From Garcia nutans (Eukaryota; Streptophyta; Magnoliopsida; Malpighiales; Euphorbiaceae), in NCBI GenBank assembly GCA_947685225.1, contig CANTUV010000014.1:4402001-4466000 (forward strand): 64,000 nucleotides of DNA. The letters run 5' to 3'. Both the position numbers and the translations under genes were made by a program. The notes beneath the pieces are model-generated. The model was not told the origin of the DNA, searched no databases, and saw only the letters and a list, made by a program, of their open reading frames with translations. Positions 12,116-22,322 of the stretch are shown in pieces. The first letter of the stretch is position 1; each line of letters starts with the position of its first letter.

Positions 12116-13545
12116 TTTTCAAAGGGCTTTTTGCATGGGTATAATTTGGCCCTCAATTTTTTTGGACTCAATTATGCCTAAATTTTTACAAAAATAACTA
12201 TTTTGGCCTTTGAGCAAATAGAAACTATATGAACTCCACTTGAAATAAAAACTTATTTTTCACATAAAGCAATTAAATATTATTAGAAAATAAAAATAAA
12301 CCATAGTTTCTTATTACAAAAAAAGATATATTTATTCATAGTTATGAACATTTGTTTTGACTTTCTACGATTATATAATTCTTTAAGAGGTTTGAGAGAA
12401 CAAAGAAGGAAAATATAAGAGATTTCCATTCCTTCTCTTTTTGCTAAAGAAATCTCATAGTCTTTATCATATTCGACTTCTAAAGAACTTAAGCCAGTTC
12501 TTCAAAGTTTCAAAATCTATGTATGAAATCCTTGGTCAGACATGAAGCGAGCGAAAAATGACTCAAACGAAAGATTATCGGTCACACATATCTCAGGCTT
12601 CTTCATCGATGTTGTTAACCTTACTACCAATGGTAGCTGCTGCCATCGTGAGTTGACGAGAGTGGAATTTTTCAAGAAAAAGAATTTGAGTTTTACCACT
12701 CAAAACAAATGAGATTTAATTATTTGTGGATTTAATATGGTAACTAGAGCTATAAAAAAAAATTTGTCTCTTTATATACTATATTTCTCTTTGTCTCTTA
12801 TTCATTTTTTGCAAGCAATTTTGATTCATTGAAAAGAATAAGAAACATAATCCGTTCATAATTATACAATATATGGGTGTTTTTGTTTTTTAGTTTTCTT
12901 TTTGAATTCAAAAAATAAGTTCTGAGAAATATAAAAAGTTTGTTTTTATTATATATATGTGCAACAATTGTAAATTTATCATTTTCAATGGTTTATTAAT
13001 ATTGTAAATTTTGTGTTGAAGAATGTTAATAGAGTGGTTTCAAGAAGAATATAAGGAATTTGTTATTTTAATTGATTTTTTATTGGAATTTTTATCCTTA
13101 GCTAATAGTAAGAGGAGAGAGTTGAATTGGTCATGTAGTGATGGCTTGGAGAGAGTTGAATTGGTCATGTAGTGATGGCTTGGATGATTTTCTTGCTTCT
13201 TTCATTCATCTCTATTGGGTTAGTATTCTTAGAAGCCAGGTTGAATGCTACAATGATTAAGTGGACATATAAAAAGATGGTTTTATAAAAATTTAAGCAT
13301 AAAGATCAAATTGTACTTCCACATTAAGTTTAAGGGCATATATGCACCTTATCCTTATAATATAACGATGTTAATTTTACTGTTAAGTAAAATGATTAAA
13401 AATCTTATTTTCAAAAAATAATTGGCTTATTTGAGCCAAGGAAAAAAAATAAAGCTATATTATACTTGCATGATAAGTTGAAGGGCATATTTACACCTGC
13501 TTCTAATTTTCAAATGCCAAACTTTGTCCACTACAGTTGATTAAA
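12116..13545. mobile_element. TIR-type insertion inside LINE-B
   Basis: This block separates two LINE-B coding pieces that should be adjacent, which defines it as an insertion of about 1.43 kb. Its ends carry loosely matching inverted sequences: GGGTATAATTTGGCCCTCAA near 12139, and on the other strand GTGTAAATATGCCCTTCAA near 13475-13500. No transposase is seen. A central minus-strand frame (12517-12699) and a 34-bp tandem duplication (13114-13181) lie inside. Imperfect AATTC-containing flanks may be the remains of a target duplication. A non-autonomous Mutator-like element is possible but unproven. Confidence 0.5.
13114..13181. repeat. 34-bp tandem duplication
   Basis: Two perfect adjacent copies of a 34-bp unit beginning GGAGAGAGTTGAATTGGTCA and ending GATGGCTT, at 13114-13147 and 13148-13181. 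It lies within the non-coding TIR insertion. Confidence 0.95.
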
Positions 13546-13982
13546 AAAAGAATTCCCAACACCATAAAACATAGGGTTGATTTCTAGTATTTCGCAAATA
13601 ATGATAAACAGATTTTAGTGAAATCTTATCCTCTTTGTCTTAATGCTAGATCAGAACATCATCCTCATCATTAGGGCTCAAAAGTGTGCTTTTAATTGCT
13701 TTTGCCTCAACTTTAGAGAATAAAGTATGAATAAGATCATTATTTCAAGAGCCACAAGGCTTTATAATATCCGAAACAAATTCAATATTACAGCCATGGG
13801 GTTGACTGAGAAAAATTTTAAAATTAGAAATGATGGGAATCCAAGGATCCATCCAAATGTTTACCTTTCTCCCATTTCAAATATGCCATCTGATTGCCTC
13901 TCTTGCTTTTAGCATGCTTTTCCATCCCCATGAAGAGCTCTTCCTAATCTTAGCCTCTTGAAAAAAGCAATTTGGAAAGTAA
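13546..13982 (-). pseudogene. LINE-B ORF2 fragment between RT and zf-RVT
   Basis: The minus strand reads MKSIYFPNCFFQEAK, SSSWGWKSMLKAREAI, VNIWMDPWIP and DKEDKISLKSVYHYL. These are the conserved linker motifs that follow the RT domain in plant LINEs. A few stops interrupt it. It joins in frame to the piece at 19995-20188 when LINE-A is removed, and it stops abruptly at the 12116-13545 insertion. Confidence 0.75.
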
Positions 13983-13999
13983 ATAGATTTCATCTATTT
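13983..13999. repeat. Target-site duplication of LINE-A, 3' side copy
   Basis: ATAGATTTCATCTATTT here matches 19978-19994 exactly. The last three T bases are shared with the LINE-A poly(A) tail (T run at 13997-14003 on the plus strand), so the true length is 14-17 bp. Confidence 0.9.
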
Positions 14000-14059
14000 T
14001 TTTATACAAAAAAAGAGTCCAATAAGACTTAAACAATAACTATCCTACTGTAAAAAGTT

Positions 14060-17000
14060 TCAACTAAGTCATGCACGAGTCAGTCGTATGCCTCCTTTGG
14101 AGCATTATGGAATACTCTTAATCCAACTGGCAACTGCAAAGTAAGGTTAGCTAAAGAATCAGTAGAATAATTAGCTTCCCTATGAACATGGGAAATTCAA
14201 ACTTACTATTCTAACTTGAGAAGACTCTTGATACCATTGATTAAACTTGAGCAAGAAGCTAAATATGGACCTTGACACTTCAGCAAGTTAACCACTGTCA
14301 TATTATCTACTTCCACTAGTAAGTGTTTGATACCCGAACTCTAAGCCAAATGCAAACCTTGAAATAGACCTTATAATTTAGTCTTTATTATTGAGCACCT
14401 TACAATATTCATTAAAACCCAGAGACCCATCTCCCATTATGGTCTCGAATCAAACCATCGGCACTAGCCATTTGAAGGGATCACTTCCAAGCCCCATCCG
14501 TATTAAGCTTGAACCAGCTTGGCGGCCAATCAAACTCTCCTTTTTCCTAGCCAAGAGAAGGTTCACATTACTATCCACCTTATAAGATAATCGCACCCCA
14601 TGCACTAGAGCATAGATTGAAGAAAGAATATCATGCTGAGGAGTATCTTTCCCAACAAAACCCAAGAATCATGAGCTTTCTAAATACACCAACACGCAAC
14701 TCCAAATAGGATGGAGCAAGACAATATAGAATTCACAATAACGAAATCATGGGGCCTTAAATTAGACATAAGCCAATCCTCCCTGCATATTGAAAATAAA
14801 GCAGGAACATTGTGAAATCGAAGTAATGACCTCCAAATAGATTTAGCTATAGGACGATCCCTCAGAACATGAAGAATGTCCTCACACCTAGCACCACATC
14901 TGTTGCATTCTTCATAATTATCAAGGTGACGCTGAACTCTAACCTCATTAGTGAGCACCTTATTACTCATAGCTAACCATAAAAACATACGAATTCTATG
15001 AGGGCCCTCCCATTTCCAAACCACATCCCATTTACTATTGCTCGAAGACCAGTTATCATTAACAAGAGAATCATAAGCTAATTTAATAGAGAAAGCCCTA
15101 GAAGAGGAACAAGCGCATGTCATGGCATCCTTATGATCAATGGTATACGTAGGCGGCACGGAAGCTATGTTAAGGATGATACTAGCCGGAAGTAGATGGG
15201 CAAAATCTGCCCAAAGCCAACTACCATTGCCATCCACATAGTCACAAACTTTCTGATCTAGATGATCAAATGGAACTTGCCCCTGTAGCTAGATCCATGA
15301 GCTTACAATGATCATCTATCCAGAAGTCCTTCTAGGATCTAATAGTTTTCCCATCATTAATTCCCCACATTATTCTTGCAGTTGTGAGACTCCACAATTT
15401 GCTTAAGGCTCTACAAAGGTATGAACAATTGGCAAAAAAATCATGCTAGGGATAACATCTTCATTAAGCCTATACTTCACTCTAACCATTTGAACCCATA
15501 GTTTGTCCCTACAAGATATTATTTGCCAACTAATTTTTTAACAGAAAAGCTTTATTCATCATAACTAGATCCTTAAGACCCAACGCTCCCATATTCTGAG
15601 GCAAGCAGTGATCCTCCCATGAGACCAAATGAACCTTAGAACCTTCTCTAAAAGAGCCTTAGATGAACTTTCTACACAGAGACTCAATCTTTCTACTGAC
15701 TGAGATAGGAATGGCAGTAGTCTGCATCACATAATATGGAATAGTTATAAGAACATGCTTAACAAGAGTCACTCTACCTGCAAGTGATAGAGAATCGGCA
15801 TTCCGGGCTGATAATTTTTTCGCAACACTATCTAGAAGATAATTATAAGTTTGCTTCGTAACTCTTCCATGCAAAGAAGGCACACCTAAATATCTCCCCA
15901 AATCAATAGTACATCTGAATCCCAACTATAAACTAAGATCCTTCCAAAGAGAAGTATCCACATTATCAGAGAAATAAATCACAGTCTTGTCATTATTCAC
16001 CTTTTCTCCTGAACATCTACAAAAAACATCCAAGACTTTATTAATAACTCTTACCTGATCAACTGATGCCTCCATGATCAACATAATATCATCAGCAAAG
16101 AAAAGATGCGAGAGAGGAGGACCCCTCCTGTTAAGCTTAATAGGCTTCCATTCTCCTTTTCAACAGTTACCTTAATTTCTCGAGCCATTCTCTCTAAGCA
16201 TAAAACAAAGAGGTAAGGAGAAATCGGATCTCCTTGGCGAATCCCTCTAGAAGGCAGGAAAGGGACAAAAAGCTCTCCGTTCTAAAGAATCTGCATGGAG
16301 GAAGAGCATAGACCTTTCATCACCACAAGCTTTAGGTAATCTGGAATACCCACATCGAAGAGAGTATCTTCAACAAAATCCCACCTCAGTCTGTCATAAG
16401 CCTTTTCTAAATCAATTTTAATAGCCTTGTAACCCTTTTTACCTTTTTTTTTTCTCATGGAATGAATAAGCTCCTGAGCAATAATAATATTATCTGTAAT
16501 GTTATGACCAGGCACAAAACTAATTTGATTCTGACTAACCAGCTGTGGCATGATCGTTTTAAGCCTTTCAACAATAATCTTGGATATTAACTTGTATATA
16601 ACATTGCACAAGCTGATAGGTCTAAATTGGGTCAAAGTCATAGGATTCTCAACTTTAGGGATAAGAGCCAACATGGTTTTATTAATTCCTGAGGAAAGTC
16701 CCCATTATGGAAGACAACAGATATAAACTGACAAACAAGTTTGCTAACTGCCCTCCATTGAGATTGAAAGAAAAAAGTTTAATGATCGTTTGGACCAGGA
16801 GACTTAAGAGGCTTCATTTGGAACAAGGCTTCTCGATTTCTTTTGAACTAACAGGAGCAATAAGACTTTGCAGAACTCTCTCACTCAGTTTAGGGAATCT
16901 ACCACGAATATAATATGGCACCGAGATGTGAGAGTCATCATGATAAAGATTGCAAAATTAATCCATTGCCAACTGACGAATAACAACCTGGTCAGAGCAC

Positions 17001-18200
17001 CAATCCCCATTTTGATCTTTGAGAATATCTATTTTAAGGACCCTCCATTTTTGCCGAGACTTCATATAGAAAAAGGATGTATTTTTGTCACCAAATTTAA
17101 TCCAGTCCAATCTAGAATTTTGGTACCATAGCATCTCTTTTTGGAGCAAGATGTTCTCAAGTTCTTTCTTGAGATTAACTTCTAGTTCCTCATCTGGCAG
17201 GAATTATGCTTATCTAGAGCCTTCTGAATACCATCAAGCCTTCTTAAGATCTATCTTTTTTCTGAAAAATATTACCAAACACCCCAACACTCTAATCACT
17301 AGCCTCTTTAGAGAAATCTACTAAAGCTTGACATAAATTACTATGCTTACCCCACACCTCTGATGTCAACTGTTGAAAATTCTTATGAAGAATCTAGGGA
17401 GCTTGAAACCGAAAAGATTTATCTCATGAATATTGATGATTATTAGATAATCTGATAAGTAAGGGGCAATGATTTGAACTAATCCGAGGGAGGTGCAGAA
17501 CAGAGTAGTCTTGGAAAGTATTGACCCACTTAATATTAGATAAAACACGATCCAACCTCTCTTTAAGCGAACCTCAAGCCCACGTGAAAATTGACCTTGA
17601 AAGCCCAAGTCAACCATATTATTATTAAAAAACCAATCCTTGAAAAGGTTACAACCAGCTAGTCTATGAGCCAATCCTCTAGTTTTCTCGGAAGGAAAAA
17701 ATAAAGCATTAAAATCTCCTCCAGGAACCCATGGATTCTGGTTACCAATGGCAATTCTATCTAACTCTTTCCACAACATTCTCCTCCAATTAAGATTAGG
17801 ACTACCATAGATATCTGTAAATAGGAAAGAAGGCCCAAGGTCAATCGAGATAGCAAAGTGAATATATTGGGAGTGAAATTTCAGGATCTCAATATGAACA
17901 TAATTTGTTCAGAGCAACCACAAACCCCCAATAAAGCCAATGGCTTCTATATGAAAAGACCTAGCAAAACCAAACCTTCTAATAAAATTGTCTGCCTGAG
18001 AACCACTAACTCTGGGTTTAAGGAGAATAACAATCTTAGGCCTATAAATAATCTTGAATCTATTAAAAGTGTGAAAAAAAAAACCCTCTAGAAGTTGCCC
18101 CTTGGCAATTCCAAATAAGAATTGGTAAATCCATAACAAACAAAGAAAAAGATAAAAGAGACCACAAAGTGGATAGCAACATCAGAGTTCCATGAAAGCC
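14060..18200 (-). pseudogene. LINE-A ORF2: endonuclease, RT, zf-RVT, RNase H
   Basis: Domains on the minus strand, 5' to 3': an exonuclease/endonuclease/phosphatase domain (about 18140-17366) with PKIVILLKPRVS and WVPGGDFNALFFPSEK. Then RT fingers (16674-16282) with LIPKVENPMTLTQFRPISLCN and AIKIDLEKAYDRLRWDF, and a RT palm FFADD box whose codons lie at 16088-16099. Then RT thumb (15925-15659) with DLGRYLGVPSLHGRV and LSLAGRVTLVKHVL. The zf-RVT tail follows (15120-14700; WKWEGPHRIRMFLWLA, CNRCGARCEDILHVLRDR). Last is RNase H (about 14560-14060; FKLNTDGA, HLLVEVDNMTVVNLL, SHVHREANYSTDSLANL). The two catalytic Asp residues of FADD are kept. Frame changes occur between thumb, zf-RVT and RT fingers, and several stops are present. 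Not translatable as one protein. Confidence 0.85.
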
Positions 18201-18438
18201 GAAACAACATCTACTTCTTCATTTTGATTATCACCATATGTAGATAGTGCATCCACTAAATCTACACTTGGAATAATTCTACTTTCTCAAATAACTGGAG
18301 AAATAAATATCGAGAGATCTAATTTAGTGTCCCCTGGGTCAAGAGGCTTTGGGTTCTAAACACGAGAAGGTTCAACATTGAGAGAAGACTTTAAAGAGCA
18401 ACAATCTGTAATATGAACAGCCCTATGATCCTCTTGGT

Positions 18439-19974
18439 TTAGAGCAGATCTATTTGGAATCTTATCCAAAATAATTGATGGAGAAGCAATGCTACCTTTA
18501 GGGAACTTTGAGCAGGCGAGGTAGACAGGAGAGACCTCACTGGTGCAGATAAGATAGCATTGAATGGAAGAGTCAAACTAGGGCCCAAAGGAAGAGGGCA
18601 TGTTGCATGGGGATGCAAGGCAGGCTTATAGTGTTGCTTTTTAAAAATATTCCTTTTTGTGTTAAGAACCTTATTTCTCAATTGACCTTTAATCTTCTTG
18701 AATCCGTCTTGAAGGCAGATTTTGACTGGGGAGGAGGTCAAAGTATCGTGATCCAAAACAGGCACAAACCTTTGTTCCTTAACACTTGGATAATTATTGA
18801 TCTCTAGCATAAGTCTACCATTGTCCTCATTAATAGCCAGGGGAGGACTTTTGTTTTTCCCATCATCCATTTCTGCCAATACAAAGAATTTGGACCCACT
18901 AATATTCTTATCACCAATGGATTGATTTCTATGAAAATTCCTCTCCCTACCTCTACCCCCTTCCTTAGTCTCTTCACCTTCAGTAACTATCTTCTTACCT
19001 TTTTTGCCCACCACGATCCATGACCCTTATTCAATAGTAGAAGTGTCAGCTACTATAGGGTCACCATCCTCTGTAACCTCTTTGCCATCCCTGCCAGCCT
19101 CTTGATTAGTTAAGGATGGACAAAGCGCCGAGACATGCCCATATTTACCACATTGATAACAAATTTTAGGAAAACCCTCATATTCTACTATTTGGATTCT
19201 ACCTTCAGTCAAGAGCTTAGACACTAGGGGCTTATGAAGATTTACTTCTGCTGCTACCCGTGCAAACCGACCCCTAGTAACTTTTTCAGTGTTATAATCA
19301 ACCTGGATAACTTTCCCAATAAGGTTTCCTATGGCCTTCAAGATCTTCTTATTGTAAAGGTGTAGGGGTAAATCCATAAGTCTCACCCAAGCAACAACAT
19401 AATTAATTCAGTCCTTAATGCTGTCAAACTCAGCAAACCATGATTTGACCATTAAATAATGCCCCATAATGAGCCAAGGTCCTCCTAAGAGAATGGATTT
19501 CTTATCTAGCACACTCTTAAATTGAACCAAGAAATAATTGTTATCCAAATCAATAATGGAGAAGTTATGAACATGACTCCAAAGGGATTGAAGTCTAGAC
19601 TGTAAGGCTTTGAGCCCAATGGATTGACCCAGCAATTTCATTATCACTGTAGATTCCTAAGGTTTGAATAACCATTTATGGATCTCTTGGGAGATGGTAA
19701 TAGACTGCAAACCATCAACGCAATCCACCTTAAAATTGTCCTCATTCACTTCCTAATCATCATCATCTTCGAAAAGGTTTTCCTCAATAGAGTTAGGATT
19801 AGACAAAAGTTTATCCTTAAAAGAGCTCATATGATAGGGGCTATCATGCCCTACCCCTTCCCTAAACTTGGTATTCTTCTTCTTTGTACCATCATCTTCT
19901 TCATCTAGCGGCGGCAGAAAGGCTGACCTTTCAGATGGAACAGGGCTAGGGTTAGTCAAAATTTTCTCATTCAT
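18439..19974 (-). pseudogene. LINE-A ORF1, gag-like with CCHC zinc knuckle
   Basis: One reading frame runs from the ATG at 19974 to about 18439 and is broken only by nonsense codons, with no frameshift. It reads as an acidic N-terminus, a DUF4283-type domain (QSLWSHVHNFSIIDLDNN, GGPWLIMGHYLMVKSW, VAWVRLMDLPLHLYNKKIL) and a CCHC knuckle CYQCGKYGHVSALC. A Lys/Glu-rich linker and a Pro-rich C-terminal part follow. This is the usual ORF1 of plant L1 LINEs, an RNA-binding chaperone of the retrotransposition particle. At least one stop (after SIKD) sits where Trp is expected, consistent with TGG to TGA decay. Confidence 0.8.
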
Positions 19975-19977
19975 TGC

Positions 19978-19994
19978 ATAGATTTCATCTATTT
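19978..19994. repeat. Target-site duplication of LINE-A, 5' side copy
   Basis: ATAGATTTCATCTATTT matches 13983-13999. On the minus strand the site lies within LINE-B coding sequence (LWYK, stop, MKSI). Confidence 0.9.
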
Positions 19995-20188
19995 ATACCA
20001 TAAATTATTAGCTCCTTCAAATAATTTCCAGCACTTTTTGGCTATAAGAGAAATATTATAAAATTCAATTTTTTTAAAAGCCTAACTCTCATTTGAACTT
20101 AGACTTATTTTAGTAAGAATATCTCAGCTCGTCCATGCAATACCTCTATCTTTGTCACATTACCTCCACCAAAAATAGAAAACAATAC
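19995..20188 (-). pseudogene. LINE-B ORF2 fragment (post-palm RT region)
   Basis: A single minus-strand frame reads FWWR, CDKDRGIAWTS, DILTKISLSSNES and KKIEFYNISLIAKKCWKLF, with four in-frame stops. It corresponds to the FWWG..IHW.SWD.L....GLGF..I..FN.ALLAKQ.W region of plant LINE reverse transcriptases. It abuts LINE-A on its 3' side and a truncated LINE tail on its 5' side. Confidence 0.7.
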
Positions 20189-20996
20189 TTTTTTGGTCAG
20201 AAATAGATAATAGCATAAAACTAAAAGAAGTACAAAGAAGCCAATGGAAAGATCTGGAAAACCTTCCAGGAACAAAATAATAGCTACCCTCTCTGCTCCT
20301 AAGGCATCATACAATAAGCCAAACAAGGCCATCCCAAAGAGAAAACACATAAAACCCTCCAAAACAACATAAAAACATAAAAACCAAAAATAGTAAATGA
20401 GCTTTGTGTAAGCAACTGCTTGAAAACCATCAACACGTTGAACCTGTCGTTGGGCACAACTGATGTAGTCTGGTATGCTTGACACAAGACCTAGAAGATG
20501 CTTGATAGGTCGAGGAAAGTCACACTAATGTTCACAGTTGTTGTGTGACAAAGAAACAAGTTGAGAAATAGAATCATTTCTAAATAAGCCAAAGATAAAT
20601 GCGGGTGAGAAAGGGGTTGCAACCCTGAAGAAGACCATAAAACGAATCCCCACAGTTAAAATATCTCTTAAAAATATGCATAGAGAGAATGCTAGGAAAG
20701 AGCTACTAAAACAAAAATGGAGCGATCAAAAGAACCAAAATAGGGGGATTGGGCTGCTACTAGCCTCTTTGAAAGAACAATAATGGAGGTACCATCACGA
20801 AGGTGGAGGATAAAAGGGCTATAATAAAGGTGCAGGACAAAAAGACCATCAAAGGGTTAGATTTGAGAGAAATTAATTAAAACTATATAAAAAAAAACTA
20901 AAGGGAACCAAGGTTAATGATTGATTTAGGGATACCGCTAACCTCTTCTAGATTAAAGAGAGGAAGAAGAAAAGTTTTACACGTAAAGCTAGAGAG
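20189..20996 (-). mobile_element. 5'-truncated LINE 3' end inserted in LINE-B
   Basis: This block interrupts LINE-B between KLNIINEVF and YFWWR. Its minus strand carries no domain but is T/G-rich in the manner of plant LINE 3' untranslated regions. It ends in a six-residue A run (plus-strand T at 20189-20194) at the 3' junction. Short GTTTTC sequences at both junctions may be a target duplication. Frames here (for example 20105-20485) are low-complexity Leu/Phe-rich and not credible proteins. Confidence 0.5.
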
Positions 20997-21170
20997 GAAA
21001 ACTTCATTAATAATGTTAAGTTTATTGCTAAGATTTTTTTGAAGAAGAAAACATGACATAATATAAGAAGGTATTGTGGTGATTACTGCTTTAATGAGGA
21101 TTTCTTTTCTAGAGTACGATAAGAACTTGCGTTTCCAAGATTGGAGTTTGGATAACACTCTTTAAAAAAA
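20997..21170 (-). pseudogene. LINE-B RT thumb fragment
   Basis: The minus strand encodes KLQSWKRKFLSYSRKEILIK then AVITTIPSYIMSCFLLQKN, a hallmark of the RT C-terminal region of plant LINEs. It is the most 5' recognisable piece of LINE-B. Upstream RT palm and fingers are absent. Confidence 0.75.
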
Positions 21171-22322
21171 AGTCTAGGACTTAAAAAATGATAAGAAATA
21201 AGGAAAATTCACAAGAAGCGAAGTGGTTAGGGTATGTATTCTTATTTGGACCATTAATGAATCAAGCATTAATGGCCAATATACACACAGTTATGTTCAT
21301 AACAAGAAAATAATTTCATATTATTTTATAATATTTTATATTATTTTATAACCCTTGTGTTGTAACCCTTCCGTTGGTCTTACTTCCTTGGGTTTTGTTG
21401 AAGATTTAGTTTTTATTGTGGTGTTGCTTTTGTTTATATGTTATGTTGCTTTGTTGTTTATGTTGTTCTTTGTTTTGTTGCATTATGGGTTTGCTTATGT
21501 ATTTTCCTTTTGTTGTACTCTGTTCCAGATGGGTTGTTTAATCAATCCTTCTGGATCTTTGTATTTCTTGTCTTAATCTATGATATTTACTTCTACTTCT
21601 GATAAAAAAAAACAGACAACTGAATTTAGTTGGGTTAGGTTGTCTAAATCCTTACATTTATTACTTAGTACATCTAGTTGATTAGGTTGTCTAAATTCGG
21701 GTAATTTATTACATGTGATTTTAATACATTCTTATAACAAAAATACCCTGCTACTTCAAGATCAAAACACGCAAAATAAAAAGAAAGAAACAATTAGAGG
21801 TGTTCAACAGGTTGGATTTTTAATTCTACAGAGACTGATTAAATTTATAAAATAAAATAATAATTTTTATTTTTATTTATCTTAGTAAAATATAATTTAT
21901 TTTTATACTTAATTTAATCATGATATCTTAATTTTTTAAACATATTACAATTAATAAATATATATATATATATTTTAAATTTAATAATATAATAAAATCT
22001 TTAAAATATATTATAAATTAATAAAATATTTTAAATATAAAATCAAATAGGATAAATACAACATGCATATAATATGATTAATTTGAAATATTCTATTAAT
22101 TTATAATATATTTTTAAAATTTTATTAAATTATTAAATTTAAAAATACACCTATTTTGTTAATCGTAATATAATTTAAAAGATTAAGACATTGGACAAAA
22201 ACTGATAATACATAATATTTTATTAAGATGAACAAAAATAATAAATACTATTTTTTTTATCTAATCAATGTGTGGGTCAATATATTTGATGTATTCTGGA
22301 CGATATAAGAAAAGCTATACCC
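21171..22322. other. Intergenic, with plus-strand LINE-like 3' tail
   Basis: At about 21355-21612 the plus strand is T/G-rich and ends CTTCTGATAAAAAAAAACA, which resembles a plant LINE 3' end with A tail; no ORF accompanies it. From 21790 the sequence is AT-rich. It contains AGAGGTGTTCAACAGGTTGG (about 21797), which resembles a hAT terminus but has no visible partner. 22210-22322 is taken as the 3' UTR and poly(A) region of BTS. Confidence 0.45.
22219..22224 (-). terminator. Candidate poly(A) signal for BTS
   Basis: AATAAA on the minus strand, about 100 bases past the BTS stop codon. The hexamer is common by chance in AT-rich DNA, so placement is tentative. Confidence 0.4.

Larger units (their letters stand above)
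13997..19977 (-). mobile_element. L1-type LINE (LINE-A), nearly full length
   Basis: This 5.98-kb non-LTR retrotransposon is bounded by a 14-17 bp perfect target duplication and ends in a short A tail (7 residues) on its 3' (left) side. It contains, in order on the minus strand, ORF1 (gag-like with CCHC knuckle), an endonuclease, a reverse transcriptase with FADD motif, a zinc-binding domain and an RNase H. This is the standard layout of plant L1-clade LINEs. The 5' end lies only three bases upstream of the ORF1 ATG (19974), so a 5' UTR is absent or was lost at insertion. Stops in ORF1 and stops plus frameshifts in ORF2 make it inactive. It inserted into the coding region of LINE-B. Confidence 0.9.
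11445..21170 (-). mobile_element. Old L1-type LINE (LINE-B), fragmented by nested insertions
   Basis: Minus-strand pieces of one LINE ORF2 appear in the correct order. They are: RT C-terminal part (about 20997-21170, KLQSWKRKFLSYSRKEILIK..IPSYIMS); a piece reading DRGIAWTS..DILTK..NISLIAKKCWKLFE (19995-20188); a piece reading YFPNCFFQEAK..WMDPWIP (13546-13982); and the zinc-binding RT tail plus RNase H start (11445-12115, KIQPKLQNFLW, ETIAHLMFFCDHAR, WEKINVNANYKL). Three insertions separate them: 12116-13545, LINE-A at 13997-19977 and 20189-20996. The 3' end is cut by the Tat-like LTR at 11436. The frame continues from NNLWYK into MKSIYFPNC across the LINE-A insertion point. Scattered stop codons make it dead. 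The 5' part (ORF1, endonuclease, RT core) is missing. Confidence 0.8.

Noticed and set aside
20105..20485. 126-codon Leu/Phe-rich minus-strand frame as a membrane protein
   Set aside because: It lies in a T-rich LINE 3' tail and runs into LINE-B coding sequence; hydrophobicity is a by-product of T-rich codons.
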